64,000 bases of DNA from Haloprofundus salinisoli (lineage in GTDB: Archaea; Halobacteriota; Halobacteria; Halobacteriales; Haloferacaceae): positions 62,001 through 126,000 of the forward strand of contig NZ_CP083663.1 of the NCBI RefSeq assembly GCF_020097815.1, read 5' to 3'. Both the position numbers and the translations under genes were made by a program. The stretch's first letter is position 1; each line of letters begins with the position of its first letter. Below the pieces are notes generated by a model. The model saw nothing but the letters and a program-made list of their open reading frames with translations. It ran no database searches and was not told the origin of the DNA. Positions 54,911 through 63,341 of the stretch are shown one piece after another.

Positions 54911-56254
54911 CTACCGCTCTAACTCGTCGAGAATCGGCCGCACCTTCGGCTGTAGCTCCTCCCACTCCGCCTCCGGGTCGCTGTCGCCGACGATACCGTT
55001 GCCCGCGAACAGCGTCGCCCGCGTTCCGCCCGCGACGCCCGAACGAATCCCGACGGCGAACTCGCCGTTACCCTCGGCGTCGAACCACCCGACGGGCGAG
55101 GCGTACCACCCGCGGTCGAACGACTCCGTCTGTCGAATCGTCTCCAGCGCCGCCTCGAGCGGTAGGCCGCCGACGGCGGGCGTCGGGTGCAGCGCCTCGA
55201 CGAGCGAGAGGACGTGCGTGTCGGCGTCGAGCGTCGCCGAAATGGGGGTTTGGAGGTGCTGGATGTTGCTCAGTTTGCGGATGCGTTTGTCGTGGGCCGT
55301 CACGTCGCCGAACTGCTCCAGTTGCTCGCAGATGGTGTCGGCGACGAGTTGCTGTTCGTGCTGGAGTTTCTCGCTCTCCAACAGCGACTCGGCGTAGCCG
55401 GCGTCGTCCTCGGGCGTCTCCCCGCGCGGCATCGACCCCGCCAGCGCCTCCGTCTCGACGGTCCGACCGTCGCGCTTGACGAGGCGCTCCGGCGGCGGCC
55501 CGAAGAACGCGGCGTCGTCGGTCGGTTGCACGAGGAAGCGATAGCACTCGGGGTACGTTCGACGCAGGCGTTCGAGCGCGTCGGGGATGTCGACCGATTC
55601 GGCGAGGTCGAGGTCGAGCGCCGTCGCCAGCACGACTTTCAGCAGGTCGCCCGAGCGGATGCGCTCGGTGACGCGTTCGACCTGCGCGGTCCACTCGTCT
55701 CTGGGCGTGCGCCAGTGTCGGCCGACCACACCCGGCGATCCGCCGCTGGGCCGCATCATCGGGAGTTCCGAGAGCGACTCGCGCGCGGCGTCGAGCGCCG
55801 TGGCGGCCGTTTCTGGCGTTGCGTCCGGGCCGTACTCGACGACGGTAAGCCACGTCGCGTCGTCGCTCCGGGTCAACTGGACGCGCGGGAGGACGAACGT
55901 CGCCGCCGCGAAACCGGTCCACGGCGGCGTTCCCTCGTGTTCGGCGTCGAACGAGAGGCCGCCGAGCATCCGCGGGCGCGTCGCCGCCGGGCCGTCGCGG
56001 TCCACTTCGTCGAAGACGGCGTCGGCTTCGCCGCGGAGGCGGTCGAACCGTCCCGGTCCCGACGCGGCGAGGTGGGCGGCTGCGCCGCCGCCGACGAGTT
56101 CGAGTCCGTCGGGCGACGCCCAGTGGACTCGCGGGGCGTTCTGGTCGGCGAGGAAGGCCCGAAACGAAACGTCCGGAATCTCGCAGGACCGGCTCACGAG
56201 CGTCGCCTCGGCGTGCGACGCCGTCGCCTGCTGGTTGCGCTGCGCCGGGTTCAT
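54911..56254 (-). CDS. menF: Isochorismate synthase (MenF)
   Basis: A protein of 447 aa of the chorismate-binding family. It shows DEWTAQVERVTERIRSGDLL, KVVLATALDLDL, the late RLVKRDGRTVETEALAGSMP (A-G-S/T-x-P region), HLQTPISATLD, LHPTPAVGGLP and the terminal EFAVGIRSGVAG. It converts chorismate to isochorismate, the entry to menaquinone. The N-terminus with MNPAQRNQQATASHAEATLV is accepted. Upstream, 265 bp without a gene carries a hairpin. Confidence 0.93.
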   Translation of the reverse strand: MNPAQRNQQATASHAEATLVSRSCEIPDVSFRAFLADQNAPRVHWASPDGLELVGGGAAAHLAASGPGRFDRLRGEADAVFDEVDRDGPAATRPRMLGGLSFDAEHEGTPPWTGFAAATFVLPRVQLTRSDDATWLTVVEYGPDATPETAATALDAARESLSELPMMRPSGGSPGVVGRHWRTPRDEWTAQVERVTERIRSGDLLKVVLATALDLDLAESVDIPDALERLRRTYPECYRFLVQPTDDAAFFGPPPERLVKRDGRTVETEALAGSMPRGETPEDDAGYAESLLESEKLQHEQQLVADTICEQLEQFGDVTAHDKRIRKLSNIQHLQTPISATLDADTHVLSLVEALHPTPAVGGLPLEAALETIRQTESFDRGWYASPVGWFDAEGNGEFAVGIRSGVAGGTRATLFAGNGIVGDSDPEAEWEELQPKVRPILDELER

Positions 56255-56365
56255 CTACGTTCGATTGGGACGCGGGGCTTTTGAACCCCACCTTTCGTCC
56301 TTGACCTTTTGCGCTGCGGGTTGCGCTTCGCCTACCCCCGGCAAAAGCTCGACCAAAAGCACCGC

Positions 56366-56380
56366 CAGAGCTTCGCTCTG
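56366..56380. other. Small perfect hairpin upstream of menF
   Basis: CAGAGC-TTC-GCTCTG (56366-56380) lies in the gap between the MFS gene's stop and menF's start. It is accompanied by several TTTTGC/GCAAAAG inverted motifs in the same about 100 bp. It might be a terminator-like or repeat-derived structure. No gene is seen in 56255-56519. Confidence 0.4.
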
Positions 56381-56519
56381 ACGAGCCGCTGACAAACGCA
56401 CAGCGCATCAACTTGTCATTCAATAAATTGTTAGACGCCGTCGAGAAATCATCAATAATCAGTCGGGACAGACGCACCTGCTCGCGGCTGTCGTATGCTG
56501 CGTCTTCACGCTTCAACGG

Positions 56520-57719
56520 CTAGATTCGCGGCATGCGTGCAATAAATAGGACTGTCACTGCCATGATCACAGCAAGGGCGAGATATCCCTCGTCGAGAAA
56601 CCCGTGATCAGCGATCACACCGAAGAGGATGGGACCTCCCGAAGCAAGTGTTGATGTCACCGTTTGAATAACGCCGAGGCCAACTCCCTGCATTTCTTCA
56701 GGAAGCGAATTTGCGAGATACGATTGTGTAATTGCGCCGGAACCGAGCATCATGCTGACGAGGGCGGTTACTCCAACGATAAGCCAGACGTTTTGAATGA
56801 ACGGCAGGAGAAGAAACCCTCCCGCTGCCGGTATGAGGATGCTGAGAAGTGAGCGGCGGATCCCGATACGATCGTAAGCCGTCCCCGACAACGGTTTTAC
56901 AACGACGCCGGTAGCAAAGAAGAAACCAAACACGACGCTCGCGACAGGTGAAGAAAGTTCTTTATTTGTTATAAGATATGTTGGATAAAACGACGTGAAC
57001 GCTTGCCAGGTGAAGTAATAGAGAAAAAACACTGCTACTACCGTTCCTATCGCAGGTTTTCGCAGTTCCTCAAGTACCATCACCATCTCTCGAATCGAGA
57101 GAGTAGATCCAGCTCGATTCGTTTTACTTTGGTTAGAGAAGATGAGGAGACTAATACTAGCCAGTAGCAACAGTGGTATCGCGAATCCTAGACCTAATTG
57201 CCAAGCGAATGCCGCAGCGAGGATGACTCCAATCGGGGGTAGCACCGTTTGTCCAATATCCGATGCTGCCAACGTTATGCCGCTGGCACTCCCCAGTCTC
57301 TCAGGGTAGAGCTCTGAAAGGTACGTAATCCTAGCGACGGGGAACAGCGACGAACCCAGCCCCCATACTACGGTCGCGAGAAACAAAGCTATCGCCGTGG
57401 GTGCAACAGTAAAGAGCCCTATTGCCGCGGCGGTAACGAGCAGACTCGCCACCATGAGTGTGCTTTCGTTATATCTGTCCGTCAGCATCCCTCCGGGGAG
57501 CTGACCGACCGAATAAAACACGAACAGAACGGTCATCAATAATCCAGAAACCGACAGGCTCAGTCCGTAACCGGTCTGCAGATGAGGGATAATGACCGGC
57601 ATGATCATCCGTACGCCAATGATCAATCCCCACCCGATTGCGATTGTCGTAAGTATCGGCCCTTTTCCCTCGCCCCACAAACTCTTCGCTTCCTGCCGAA
57701 TAACCGTGCGAGCCTTCAC
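56520..57719 (-). CDS. MFS transporter in AT-rich island
   Basis: A transporter of about 399 aa with 12 membrane helices. Motif A-like GGMLTDRYNESTLMVASL follows TM2, and TYLSELYPERLGSASG follows TM4. The frame opens with a TTG at 57749, but a GTG at 57719 is preferred. The gene is distinctly lower in GC than the menaquinone block, uses AT-ending codons, and stands next to an AT-rich lipoprotein region. It was probably acquired laterally. The substrate is unknown. Confidence 0.87.
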   Translation of the reverse strand: MKARTVIRQEAKSLWGEGKGPILTTIAIGWGLIIGVRMIMPVIIPHLQTGYGLSLSVSGLLMTVLFVFYSVGQLPGGMLTDRYNESTLMVASLLVTAAAIGLFTVAPTAIALFLATVVWGLGSSLFPVARITYLSELYPERLGSASGITLAASDIGQTVLPPIGVILAAAFAWQLGLGFAIPLLLLASISLLIFSNQSKTNRAGSTLSIREMVMVLEELRKPAIGTVVAVFFLYYFTWQAFTSFYPTYLITNKELSSPVASVVFGFFFATGVVVKPLSGTAYDRIGIRRSLLSILIPAAGGFLLLPFIQNVWLIVGVTALVSMMLGSGAITQSYLANSLPEEMQGVGLGVIQTVTSTLASGGPILFGVIADHGFLDEGYLALAVIMAVTVLFIARMPRI

Positions 57720-58094
57720 AATTAATCGTATAGGGTGACATCCCCTCAATACTCAAATCAACTGGTTGTCTCGCTGTATTCCCAGTAGCTCACATTCGAA
57801 ATACTAACCTGTTAGGAAATTGTAAATAGCCTGAGCTATATTCATAACATCTCTGGTATTATCTCGAGACAGAACTATATTTCAGTACCATTTATTCGTA
57901 TTCGGTAAATTAACTTTGACTATAACTAGACAGACCGAACAGAATCTCGTTTCGCACACTCTATTCAGCACGCCCGTCGAACTCTGTCATAGATGGGAGG
58001 AAGAGAGTTTTTCCCGCTCGATTAACAGAGACAATTGCGTCTAATCACGTAGACTCCCCAAAAGATATTTATTTTCTAAATTTATGGATATGTT
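57720..58094. other. AT-rich 375-bp intergenic region
   Basis: The segment between the MFS gene and the low-GC lipoprotein is about 60 percent A+T. Repeated TATT/ATAA runs occur, and ATTTATTTTCTAAATTTATG ends it just before the lipoprotein ATG. It probably holds promoters for both flanking genes. No gene or stable inverted repeat stands out. Confidence 0.5.
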
Positions 58095-58523
58095 ATGAAT
58101 AGAAGGGAGTACTTGGCTATAAGCGGTACCACTTTGATCAGTGGGTGTACTGCATCTCAGGGTCCTCAAGACAATCAATCCACTTCTGAAACAGATTCCG
58201 GAAAGCCCGACAGTGAGGTGATTATCTCTAGTGTGAAAATCTGGAACAAATTAGACGAGCAGATAAATTTTGATTTGCGTATATTTATTGGGGGAGAACA
58301 AAGTTTGACTACTAACTATGATATAGGCCCGGGAGAACAACTCAAGGTTGATAATTTCCCTCATAAGGGAGAATCTTTTGTCATCTACGGTTCATATAAC
58401 AACGACAAATATCTTCTCAAAGGATATGATAATAGTCTAAGCGGGAAAAAGTACGACTCTTATTTCTTGATCAAGGAAAATGGTGATTTGGTTGCAGACG
58501 GTACAAACTGGGACATCGCATGA
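58095..58523 (+). CDS. Low-GC lipoprotein, hypothetical
   Basis: A protein of 142 aa. The N-terminus MNRREYLAISGTTLISG with a Cys just after it is a lipobox, and the RR suggests Tat export. A Ser/Gln/Asp-rich linker is followed by a small beta-sandwich-like domain (VIISSVKIWNKLDEQINFDL, SFVIYGSYNNDKYLLKGYD). The gene is about 40 percent GC, unlike the chromosome, and strongly acidic features are reduced, which points to acquisition. Function unknown. Confidence 0.75.
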   Translation: MNRREYLAISGTTLISGCTASQGPQDNQSTSETDSGKPDSEVIISSVKIWNKLDEQINFDLRIFIGGEQSLTTNYDIGPGEQLKVDNFPHKGESFVIYGSYNNDKYLLKGYDNSLSGKKYDSYFLIKENGDLVADGTNWDIA

Positions 58524-58808
58524 CGGAATACTGCAAAGCACAGAAGACGGGTAATAGTCGCGTCTATTTGAAACATGAACGTTCATCAGTAGTTCGATTA
58601 TGAAACAGTTGTAAAGCAGCGCTGAGAACAGTCAGTAATCGTCTTCTGGCGGCAAGACATAGCACTGGCCAAGACAGGAAAAGTATTCGTGAAAGCCTAA
58701 CATCTAACCGAAAATACGCTAACTGTCCGGTGCTGGCCGATACGCGCTTTGAATCCAGCACGGGCCCGATAAACTATCACCGATTGAGGATTCAACCGAA
58801 TCACGTGA

Positions 58809-59402
58809 TTAGCTGTACCGCTCTTCGTTCCACGGGTTCGCCGTGTTCGAGTAGCCGCGCTTCTCCCAGTAGCCGCGTTCGGGTTCGGTGAGAAACTCGA
58901 CACCTTCGACCCACTTCGCGCCCTTGTAAGCGTACTTGTGCGGGGTGACGACGCGGAGGGGTCCGCCGTGGTCCGCCGGGAGCGGTTCGCCGTCGTACTC
59001 GTAGACGAACAGCACCTCGTCGCGCATGCACTCCTCTAAGGAGAGATTCGTCGTGTAGCCGTCGAGCGCGTGGAACATCACGTGGACTGCGTCGTCGTGC
59101 ACGCCGGCAATCTCCGCGAGCGTCGGGAACGTCACGCCCGTGAACTCGCAGTCGAACTTGCTCCACCCGGTGACGCAGTGGAAATCTTGCACTTGAGTCT
59201 CCGAGGGCAGGTCTTTGAACTCCTCGTAGGAGAACTGCAACTGCTCGTCCACCGCCCCCCACACGTCGAACTGCCACGACGCCGGGTCCCACGACGGCGT
59301 GCCGCTCTTCGAGAGCACCGGAAAGCGCTCGGTCTTGCGCTGGCCGGGCGGGAGTCGCTCCCCGCCGAATTCCTCGTAGAGACCGGTGAGGTTTCTGGAC
59401 AT
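58809..59402 (-). CDS. Molybdopterin-binding oxidoreductase (sulfite-oxidase-like)
   Basis: A protein of 197 aa from the ATG at 59402; an alternative GTG start at 59426 adds eight residues. It is a single oxidoreductase molybdopterin-binding domain: the Mo-ligand Cys region VQDFHCVTGWSKFDCEFTG, the LDGYTTNLSLEECMRDEV segment and GGPLRVVTPHKYAYKGAKW. Homologues include YedY/MsrP and sulfite-oxidase cores. It lacks a signal peptide and dimerisation domain, so it is a short soluble cytoplasmic form. Substrate unknown. Confidence 0.9.
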   Translation of the reverse strand: MSRNLTGLYEEFGGERLPPGQRKTERFPVLSKSGTPSWDPASWQFDVWGAVDEQLQFSYEEFKDLPSETQVQDFHCVTGWSKFDCEFTGVTFPTLAEIAGVHDDAVHVMFHALDGYTTNLSLEECMRDEVLFVYEYDGEPLPADHGGPLRVVTPHKYAYKGAKWVEGVEFLTEPERGYWEKRGYSNTANPWNEERYS

Positions 59403-59566
59403 ATCTCGTGGTTGGTCGCCACTCACCTATGGTTATCGCCTTCTTCCGAGAATTTACACTATGGAATCGAAACGTACGCGAAAACCGAACTGATGTTCGC
59501 AACTTCCCAACTATTTTCGTGGGATACCGTGACGCGGTTGGTCGCCGGTGGGTACGACGCCGTCAA

Positions 59567-59575
59567 TTTTAAATA
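59567..59575 (+). promoter_or_regulatory. TATA box of ribbon-helix-helix gene
   Basis: TTTTAAATA at 59567-59575 ends 27 nt before the ATG at 59603. This matches the expected spacing for a leaderless haloarchaeal transcript. Confidence 0.65.
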
Positions 59576-59602
59576 CGGCGTATTCAAACCCACGTTCGAT
59601 AG

Positions 59603-59815
59603 ATGCCGCAAGTAAAGATGAACATCCCCGAGCACATCGAGATGCAGATCGCTCAACTCGTCGAACAGGGCGAGTTCGTCAACCGCGAGGAAGCGGTCGA
59701 AGAGTTGCTCTCGACGGGTATGAAAGCCTACAAGACGAGCGGACCGATGGACAACGACGAACCGGGCTTCGAAGACGACGGCATGATGGGCCACGAAGAC
59801 GAGTACGTCTTCTGA
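59603..59815 (+). CDS. Ribbon-helix-helix DNA-binding protein
   Basis: A protein of 70 aa. The short N-terminal strand (QVKMNIPEHIEMQIAQLVEQ) and the following helices (FVNREEAVEELLSTGMKAYK) form a ribbon-helix-helix like CopG/MetJ. The C-terminal half is acidic and unstructured-looking. It probably binds DNA as a dimer, but the targets are unknown. It is preceded by a TATA box and followed by the UPF0058 gene, 67 bp away. Confidence 0.85.
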   Translation: MPQVKMNIPEHIEMQIAQLVEQGEFVNREEAVEELLSTGMKAYKTSGPMDNDEPGFEDDGMMGHEDEYVF

Positions 59816-59882
59816 GCCCATCGTGTCGGTATGGCAGAACGCCGCAACAACCCTTAACACGAAAACAGACCTACGGCCCCTC

Positions 59883-60161
59883 ATGCACAAGGACGACCTG
59901 CTCGAACTACACGAACAGATGGTGATTATCATGGAGTACTTTCGCTCCCAGGAGGACGTCGACTCGTCGTTGTTCGACCCCTACGATGAACTGAGTGTCG
60001 AACCCTCGCACGTCCACAAGTCCAAGAGCGAACACAAACACGCCGTCTTCGTCCTTGGCAACGCGCTAGCGAGCGCGATGAGCGAGGACGAGTTCTCCAA
60101 CGCGGGCCGCGTCGGCAAGCGGATGGAAGAACTGGCCAACGACGCCGAATCGAAGATATAA
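59883..60161 (+). CDS. UPF0058 family protein
   Basis: A protein of 92 aa beginning MHKDDLLELHEQMVIIMEYF, the conserved opening of the archaeal UPF0058 family. It is helical, with His/Glu/Ser-rich HVHKSKSEHKHAVFVLG and the end GKRMEELANDAESKI. The biological role of the family is not established. The ATG at 59883 is preferred to a longer frame. Confidence 0.9.
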   Translation: MHKDDLLELHEQMVIIMEYFRSQEDVDSSLFDPYDELSVEPSHVHKSKSEHKHAVFVLGNALASAMSEDEFSNAGRVGKRMEELANDAESKI

Positions 60162-60447
60162 TCTCTTTTCGTCACGCCGTCGTTCCGCCGCGCGAACGAG
60201 TATCGACCTCCCCCGTGAGCGTCCGCCGTAGACCGGACGCTCATCGCCGGGAAGTGATTCACGCGCTGGAGCTCGGCGTCGACACCGACTGGGGTACGTC
60301 GGTCAGGCGGAGACGACTGAGATAACCGGGACGGGGACGGAGTGGGTCGTCGCTCCGCGGGCGGAACTGCGGTTCGCTCTGAGTCGAAGCGGACGAGATA
60401 GCGCTGCGAGCATCGGGTTTGATACTCCGCCCCACCTTGGAGTCGGT

Positions 60448-62202
60448 ATGTTCGCGGTTCCGTCGTGGTTGCCTCTCTCTCAACTCGCGCTCGTCTCCGT
60501 CGCCGTCGTCTGTCTGTACGTCGCGTGGGGGCTGGACGACCGACGGGAGCGGCGAGTCGCCGCGCTTCGGTCGCGCCTGCTCTACGGCGTGCCGTGGGGG
60601 ACGCTCGTCTCGGTGCTGTTCGTACTCTCCGTCTACCTCGTCGTTCAGGGCGGGTACCAGTACTGGTATCGCCCCGTCGTCGTCCCCTTCCGGGCGTGGT
60701 CGTATCTCTACCCGACCGGCATGCTCACCGCCGCGTTCTCGCACTCGGGGGCGGGCCACCTCGTCGGCAACCTGTTCGGGACGCTCACCCTCGCGCCGCT
60801 GGTCGAGTACGCGTGGGGCCACTATCCGCGGGAACGAACGACGGCCGAGCTCGGTTCGTCGGGGTGGCGCGCCGACCCGCGAGTCCGCGCCTTTCTGCTG
60901 TTTCCCGTCGCCGTCCTCGTCGTCGGCGTGTTCACCGCCCTGTTCTCGGTCGGTCCCATCATCGGCTTCTCGGGCGTCGTCTTCGCGTTCGCCGGGTTCG
61001 CGCTCGTCTACTACCCGCTCACTGCCGTTCTGGCGCTGTCGGCCAGCCGCGTCGTCGACCTCCTGTACGACTCGTTGTTCGACCCGACGACCGTCGCGTC
61101 CTCGCGCGAGACCATCGTCTCTCCGTGGTGGGCGCAGATAGCGATTCAAGGACACGCCATCGGGCTTCTCGTCGGCGTGTTTCTCGCGCTGTGGCTGGTC
61201 GACCGTCGCGGCGACGAGTCCCCCTCGGCGTTGCGACTCTGGACGGGCGTCCTCCTCTTTTCGGTCTCGCAGTCGCTGTGGGCGGTGTACTGGTACCGCG
61301 GCGGCGACAGCTACGTACTCTTTCGGGCGACCGGTCTCGCTCTCGTCTTCCTTCTGGCGACGCTCGTCACCGTCGCCGCCAGCGCGAGCGACCGCCCGCT
61401 TCTCGACCGGTTCGGCGCGTCGGTGCGCGAGCGGGCCGACGACATCGTCGGCGACGGGTCGGGGCGTCGGATTCGAGACGGGACCGCCGGCGATGGCGGG
61501 GGCGGTGGTCGAAACGGGCTCCGAACGGTAACCGGACGACAGGCGGCCGTCGCCCTGTTGCTGGTCGGCGCGGCGGCGATAACCGGTCCGGCGATCGCGG
61601 TCAACCTGGTCACGACGGCGGGCGACGAGTCACTCGGCGAGTCGGTGCAGGTTCGTGGGTACGAGGTGACGTACGCGGAGAACGTGACCAACGGGATGGT
61701 GTCGGTGCTCGAACTCGAAGGGTTCGGCGAGTCGACGAGCGTTACCACCTCCGGCGTCGTCGTGCGCAACCCCGGCCGGAACATCTGGACGAGAGAGGTG
61801 TCGAAAGCGCAGCTCGCGTTCAGGGGGCGGTCGGCGGTCCGCGTCGGCGGCGTCGGGTGGCGCGAGACGGTCGTCGCCAACCGAACCGGGTGGACGCTCG
61901 CCGGTAGCAACGCGAGCTATCGGGTGACGCTCGCCGCCGACGGCAACGAGACGGTCGCGTACACCTCACCGCCGGCGACTGCCGAACCGGTCGTCGCCGG
62001 ACAGAACGTCTCCATCGCGGCCGAAAACGAGAGCTTCCGTCTCGTCGTGGGCACGGAGAACGACACCGTCTCCGCGCCCGTCCCTCGGGTGAACGAGTCG
62101 GTGACGCTCAGAGAGATTCAGTTCACGAACCGCGAAGGGAACCTGTACGCCGAGACGAACGGGACGCGGGTGCGAGTCGCGTCGAGAGAACGGTATCGGT
62201 AA
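60448..62202 (+). CDS. Rhomboid protease with large sequon-rich exported domain
   Basis: A protein of 584 aa. The N-terminal about 320 residues form a rhomboid: SHSGAGHLVGNLFG, nucleophile Ser175 in IIGFSGVVFAF, and His236 in IQGHAIGLLVG. A Gly/Asp-rich linker (335-357) and an extra membrane helix (about 365-390) come next. The last about 190 residues appear beta-rich and extracellular, with nine N-x-S/T sequons. It cleaves membrane proteins; the tail may recognise substrates or be glycosylated. The ATG at 60448 gives the normal start. Confidence 0.9.
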   Translation: MFAVPSWLPLSQLALVSVAVVCLYVAWGLDDRRERRVAALRSRLLYGVPWGTLVSVLFVLSVYLVVQGGYQYWYRPVVVPFRAWSYLYPTGMLTAAFSHSGAGHLVGNLFGTLTLAPLVEYAWGHYPRERTTAELGSSGWRADPRVRAFLLFPVAVLVVGVFTALFSVGPIIGFSGVVFAFAGFALVYYPLTAVLALSASRVVDLLYDSLFDPTTVASSRETIVSPWWAQIAIQGHAIGLLVGVFLALWLVDRRGDESPSALRLWTGVLLFSVSQSLWAVYWYRGGDSYVLFRATGLALVFLLATLVTVAASASDRPLLDRFGASVRERADDIVGDGSGRRIRDGTAGDGGGGGRNGLRTVTGRQAAVALLLVGAAAITGPAIAVNLVTTAGDESLGESVQVRGYEVTYAENVTNGMVSVLELEGFGESTSVTTSGVVVRNPGRNIWTREVSKAQLAFRGRSAVRVGGVGWRETVVANRTGWTLAGSNASYRVTLAADGNETVAYTSPPATAEPVVAGQNVSIAAENESFRLVVGTENDTVSAPVPRVNESVTLREIQFTNREGNLYAETNGTRVRVASRERYR

Positions 62203-62218
62203 CCGAACTCTACAGAAG

Positions 62219-62313
62219 TCAAGGCAGAGTGCCTCGGGGTCGAGTGGTTCGAGACGCGAAGCGTCTCGCCATCACGGAAATTTCCGATTTTCGTACGACG
62301 CCGAGGCACTTCA
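62219..62313 (-). mobile_element. Structured palindromic remnant, IS200/IS605-end or PATE-like
   Basis: A 10-bp outer inverted repeat, AGTGCCTCGG (62228-62237) and CCGAGGCACT (62301-62310), encloses an 8-bp hairpin CGAGACGC-GAA-GCGTCTCG (62250-62268) and the palindrome CGGAAATTTCCG (62275-62286). On the minus strand this order strongly resembles, from memory, the non-coding end of haloarchaeal TnpB-type elements and their non-autonomous PATE derivatives. No transposase gene is present. The identification is inference. Confidence 0.55.
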
Positions 62314-62943
62314 CGACCACCGAATCCGGAACACCTCTGTGTCGAGGTCTCTCGTCGCCTCGTCGTGGAAGTCGAACTGTCGCTCCAGCGTCAGCGTCGC
62401 GCCGAAGGCGTGGGTGACCTCGCCGCCCTCGTCGGCGGCGAACGACTCGACGAACTCCCGACTCCCCTGGTTGTGAATCGAGTACGAGACGTCGGCGAGT
62501 TCGGCCGCGGTGGAGAGAAACGCCCGGTCGGCCCCGCGGTTCCCGTTCTGGGCCCCGAACGGCGGGTTCATCAGCACCGTCGTCTTCGAGTCGCCGCCGG
62601 AGCCGCACAGCGGGGCGCGCGTCGCGTCGGCGCGAACCCAGTGAATCGGCGTCGTGGTTCCGACGCGGCGTTCGTTGTCGCGGGCGGTGGCGAGCGCTTC
62701 GGCGTCGACTTCGACGCCGACGACGCGGGCGGGGCCGCGAAGCGCCGCGCCGAGCGCCAACATCCCCGTGCCGGTGCCGAGGTCCACGACCGTCCGGCCG
62801 TCGATGTCGCCCTGCAAATCCGCCAGATGGACGACGTGGGCGGCGATATCCGGCGGCGTCGGATACTGTTCGAGGCGGACCTGCGGGTTCTCGAACCCGA
62901 CGACGACGGCCAGTTGCGTCTCCAGCGCGCGCCTGTCTCCCAT
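62311..62943 (-). CDS. METTL5-like RNA/protein methyltransferase
   Basis: A protein of 210 aa of the class I SAM-dependent fold. It has the SAM-binding motif VVDLGTGTGMLALGAALRG, the acidic strand VVGVEVDAEALATARDN and the catalytic NPPFG (VLMNPPFGAQNGNRG), as in N6-adenine or Gln/Asn methyltransferases of the METTL5/HemK type. The start MGDRRALETQLAVVVGFENP at 62943 is typical of METTL5-type rRNA m6A enzymes. Its TGA stop abuts the structured element above. Confidence 0.9.
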   Translation of the reverse strand: MGDRRALETQLAVVVGFENPQVRLEQYPTPPDIAAHVVHLADLQGDIDGRTVVDLGTGTGMLALGAALRGPARVVGVEVDAEALATARDNERRVGTTTPIHWVRADATRAPLCGSGGDSKTTVLMNPPFGAQNGNRGADRAFLSTAAELADVSYSIHNQGSREFVESFAADEGGEVTHAFGATLTLERQFDFHDEATRDLDTEVFRIRWS

Positions 62944-63341
62944 CAGGCGAGAGTAGCGTCTCCCGAGAGCGTAAGCGTGACACCCTCGTGCTCGGCGCGT
63001 TCGCGGAGCGCCGCGAGTGCGGGTTCGACTTTCTCGGCCGTACACACCTCGTCGACGACGACGTCGAGACGACCTGCGCCGAGGAACGCCGCCGCGCGGA
63101 GGTGGTCTCGGAGACGGTCGGCTTCCTGTTGGGTCGCAAGCGAGCAGTCCTCGTCGAACCGCGCCTCGACGACGAGCGTCGCCGGCTGGTAGCTTTTCTC
63201 GCCGAGTTCCGCTTTCAGGTCGCGGAGGTACGACGGCGCGGTCGAGTCGAGCGCCGTCGCGTCGAGACGGACTGGAGTGACGTCCGCCGGCCGACATCCG
63301 TCGAGCGCCTGTTGAAGGTTGTGGGAGCGAGTGGTACTCAT
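62943..63341 (-). CDS. Conserved-looking hypothetical protein, coupled to methyltransferase
   Basis: A protein of 132 aa. It is unrecognised, with a mixture of helices and strands (SYQPATLVVEARFDEDCSLA, HLRAAAFLGAGRLDVVVDEV) and the final EHEGVTLTLSGDATLA. Its TGA overlaps the ATG of the methyltransferase by one base (TGATG), so the two are coupled. The ATG at 63341 is preferred over upstream candidates with arginine-rich, poor coding sequence. Function unknown. Confidence 0.75.
   Translation of the reverse strand: MSTTRSHNLQQALDGCRPADVTPVRLDATALDSTAPSYLRDLKAELGEKSYQPATLVVEARFDEDCSLATQQEADRLRDHLRAAAFLGAGRLDVVVDEVCTAEKVEPALAALRERAEHEGVTLTLSGDATLA

Noticed and set aside
58524-58808. Possible transposase remnant between lipoprotein and molybdopterin gene
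   Set aside because: Translated fragments are full of stops and I could match none to a transposase family with confidence.
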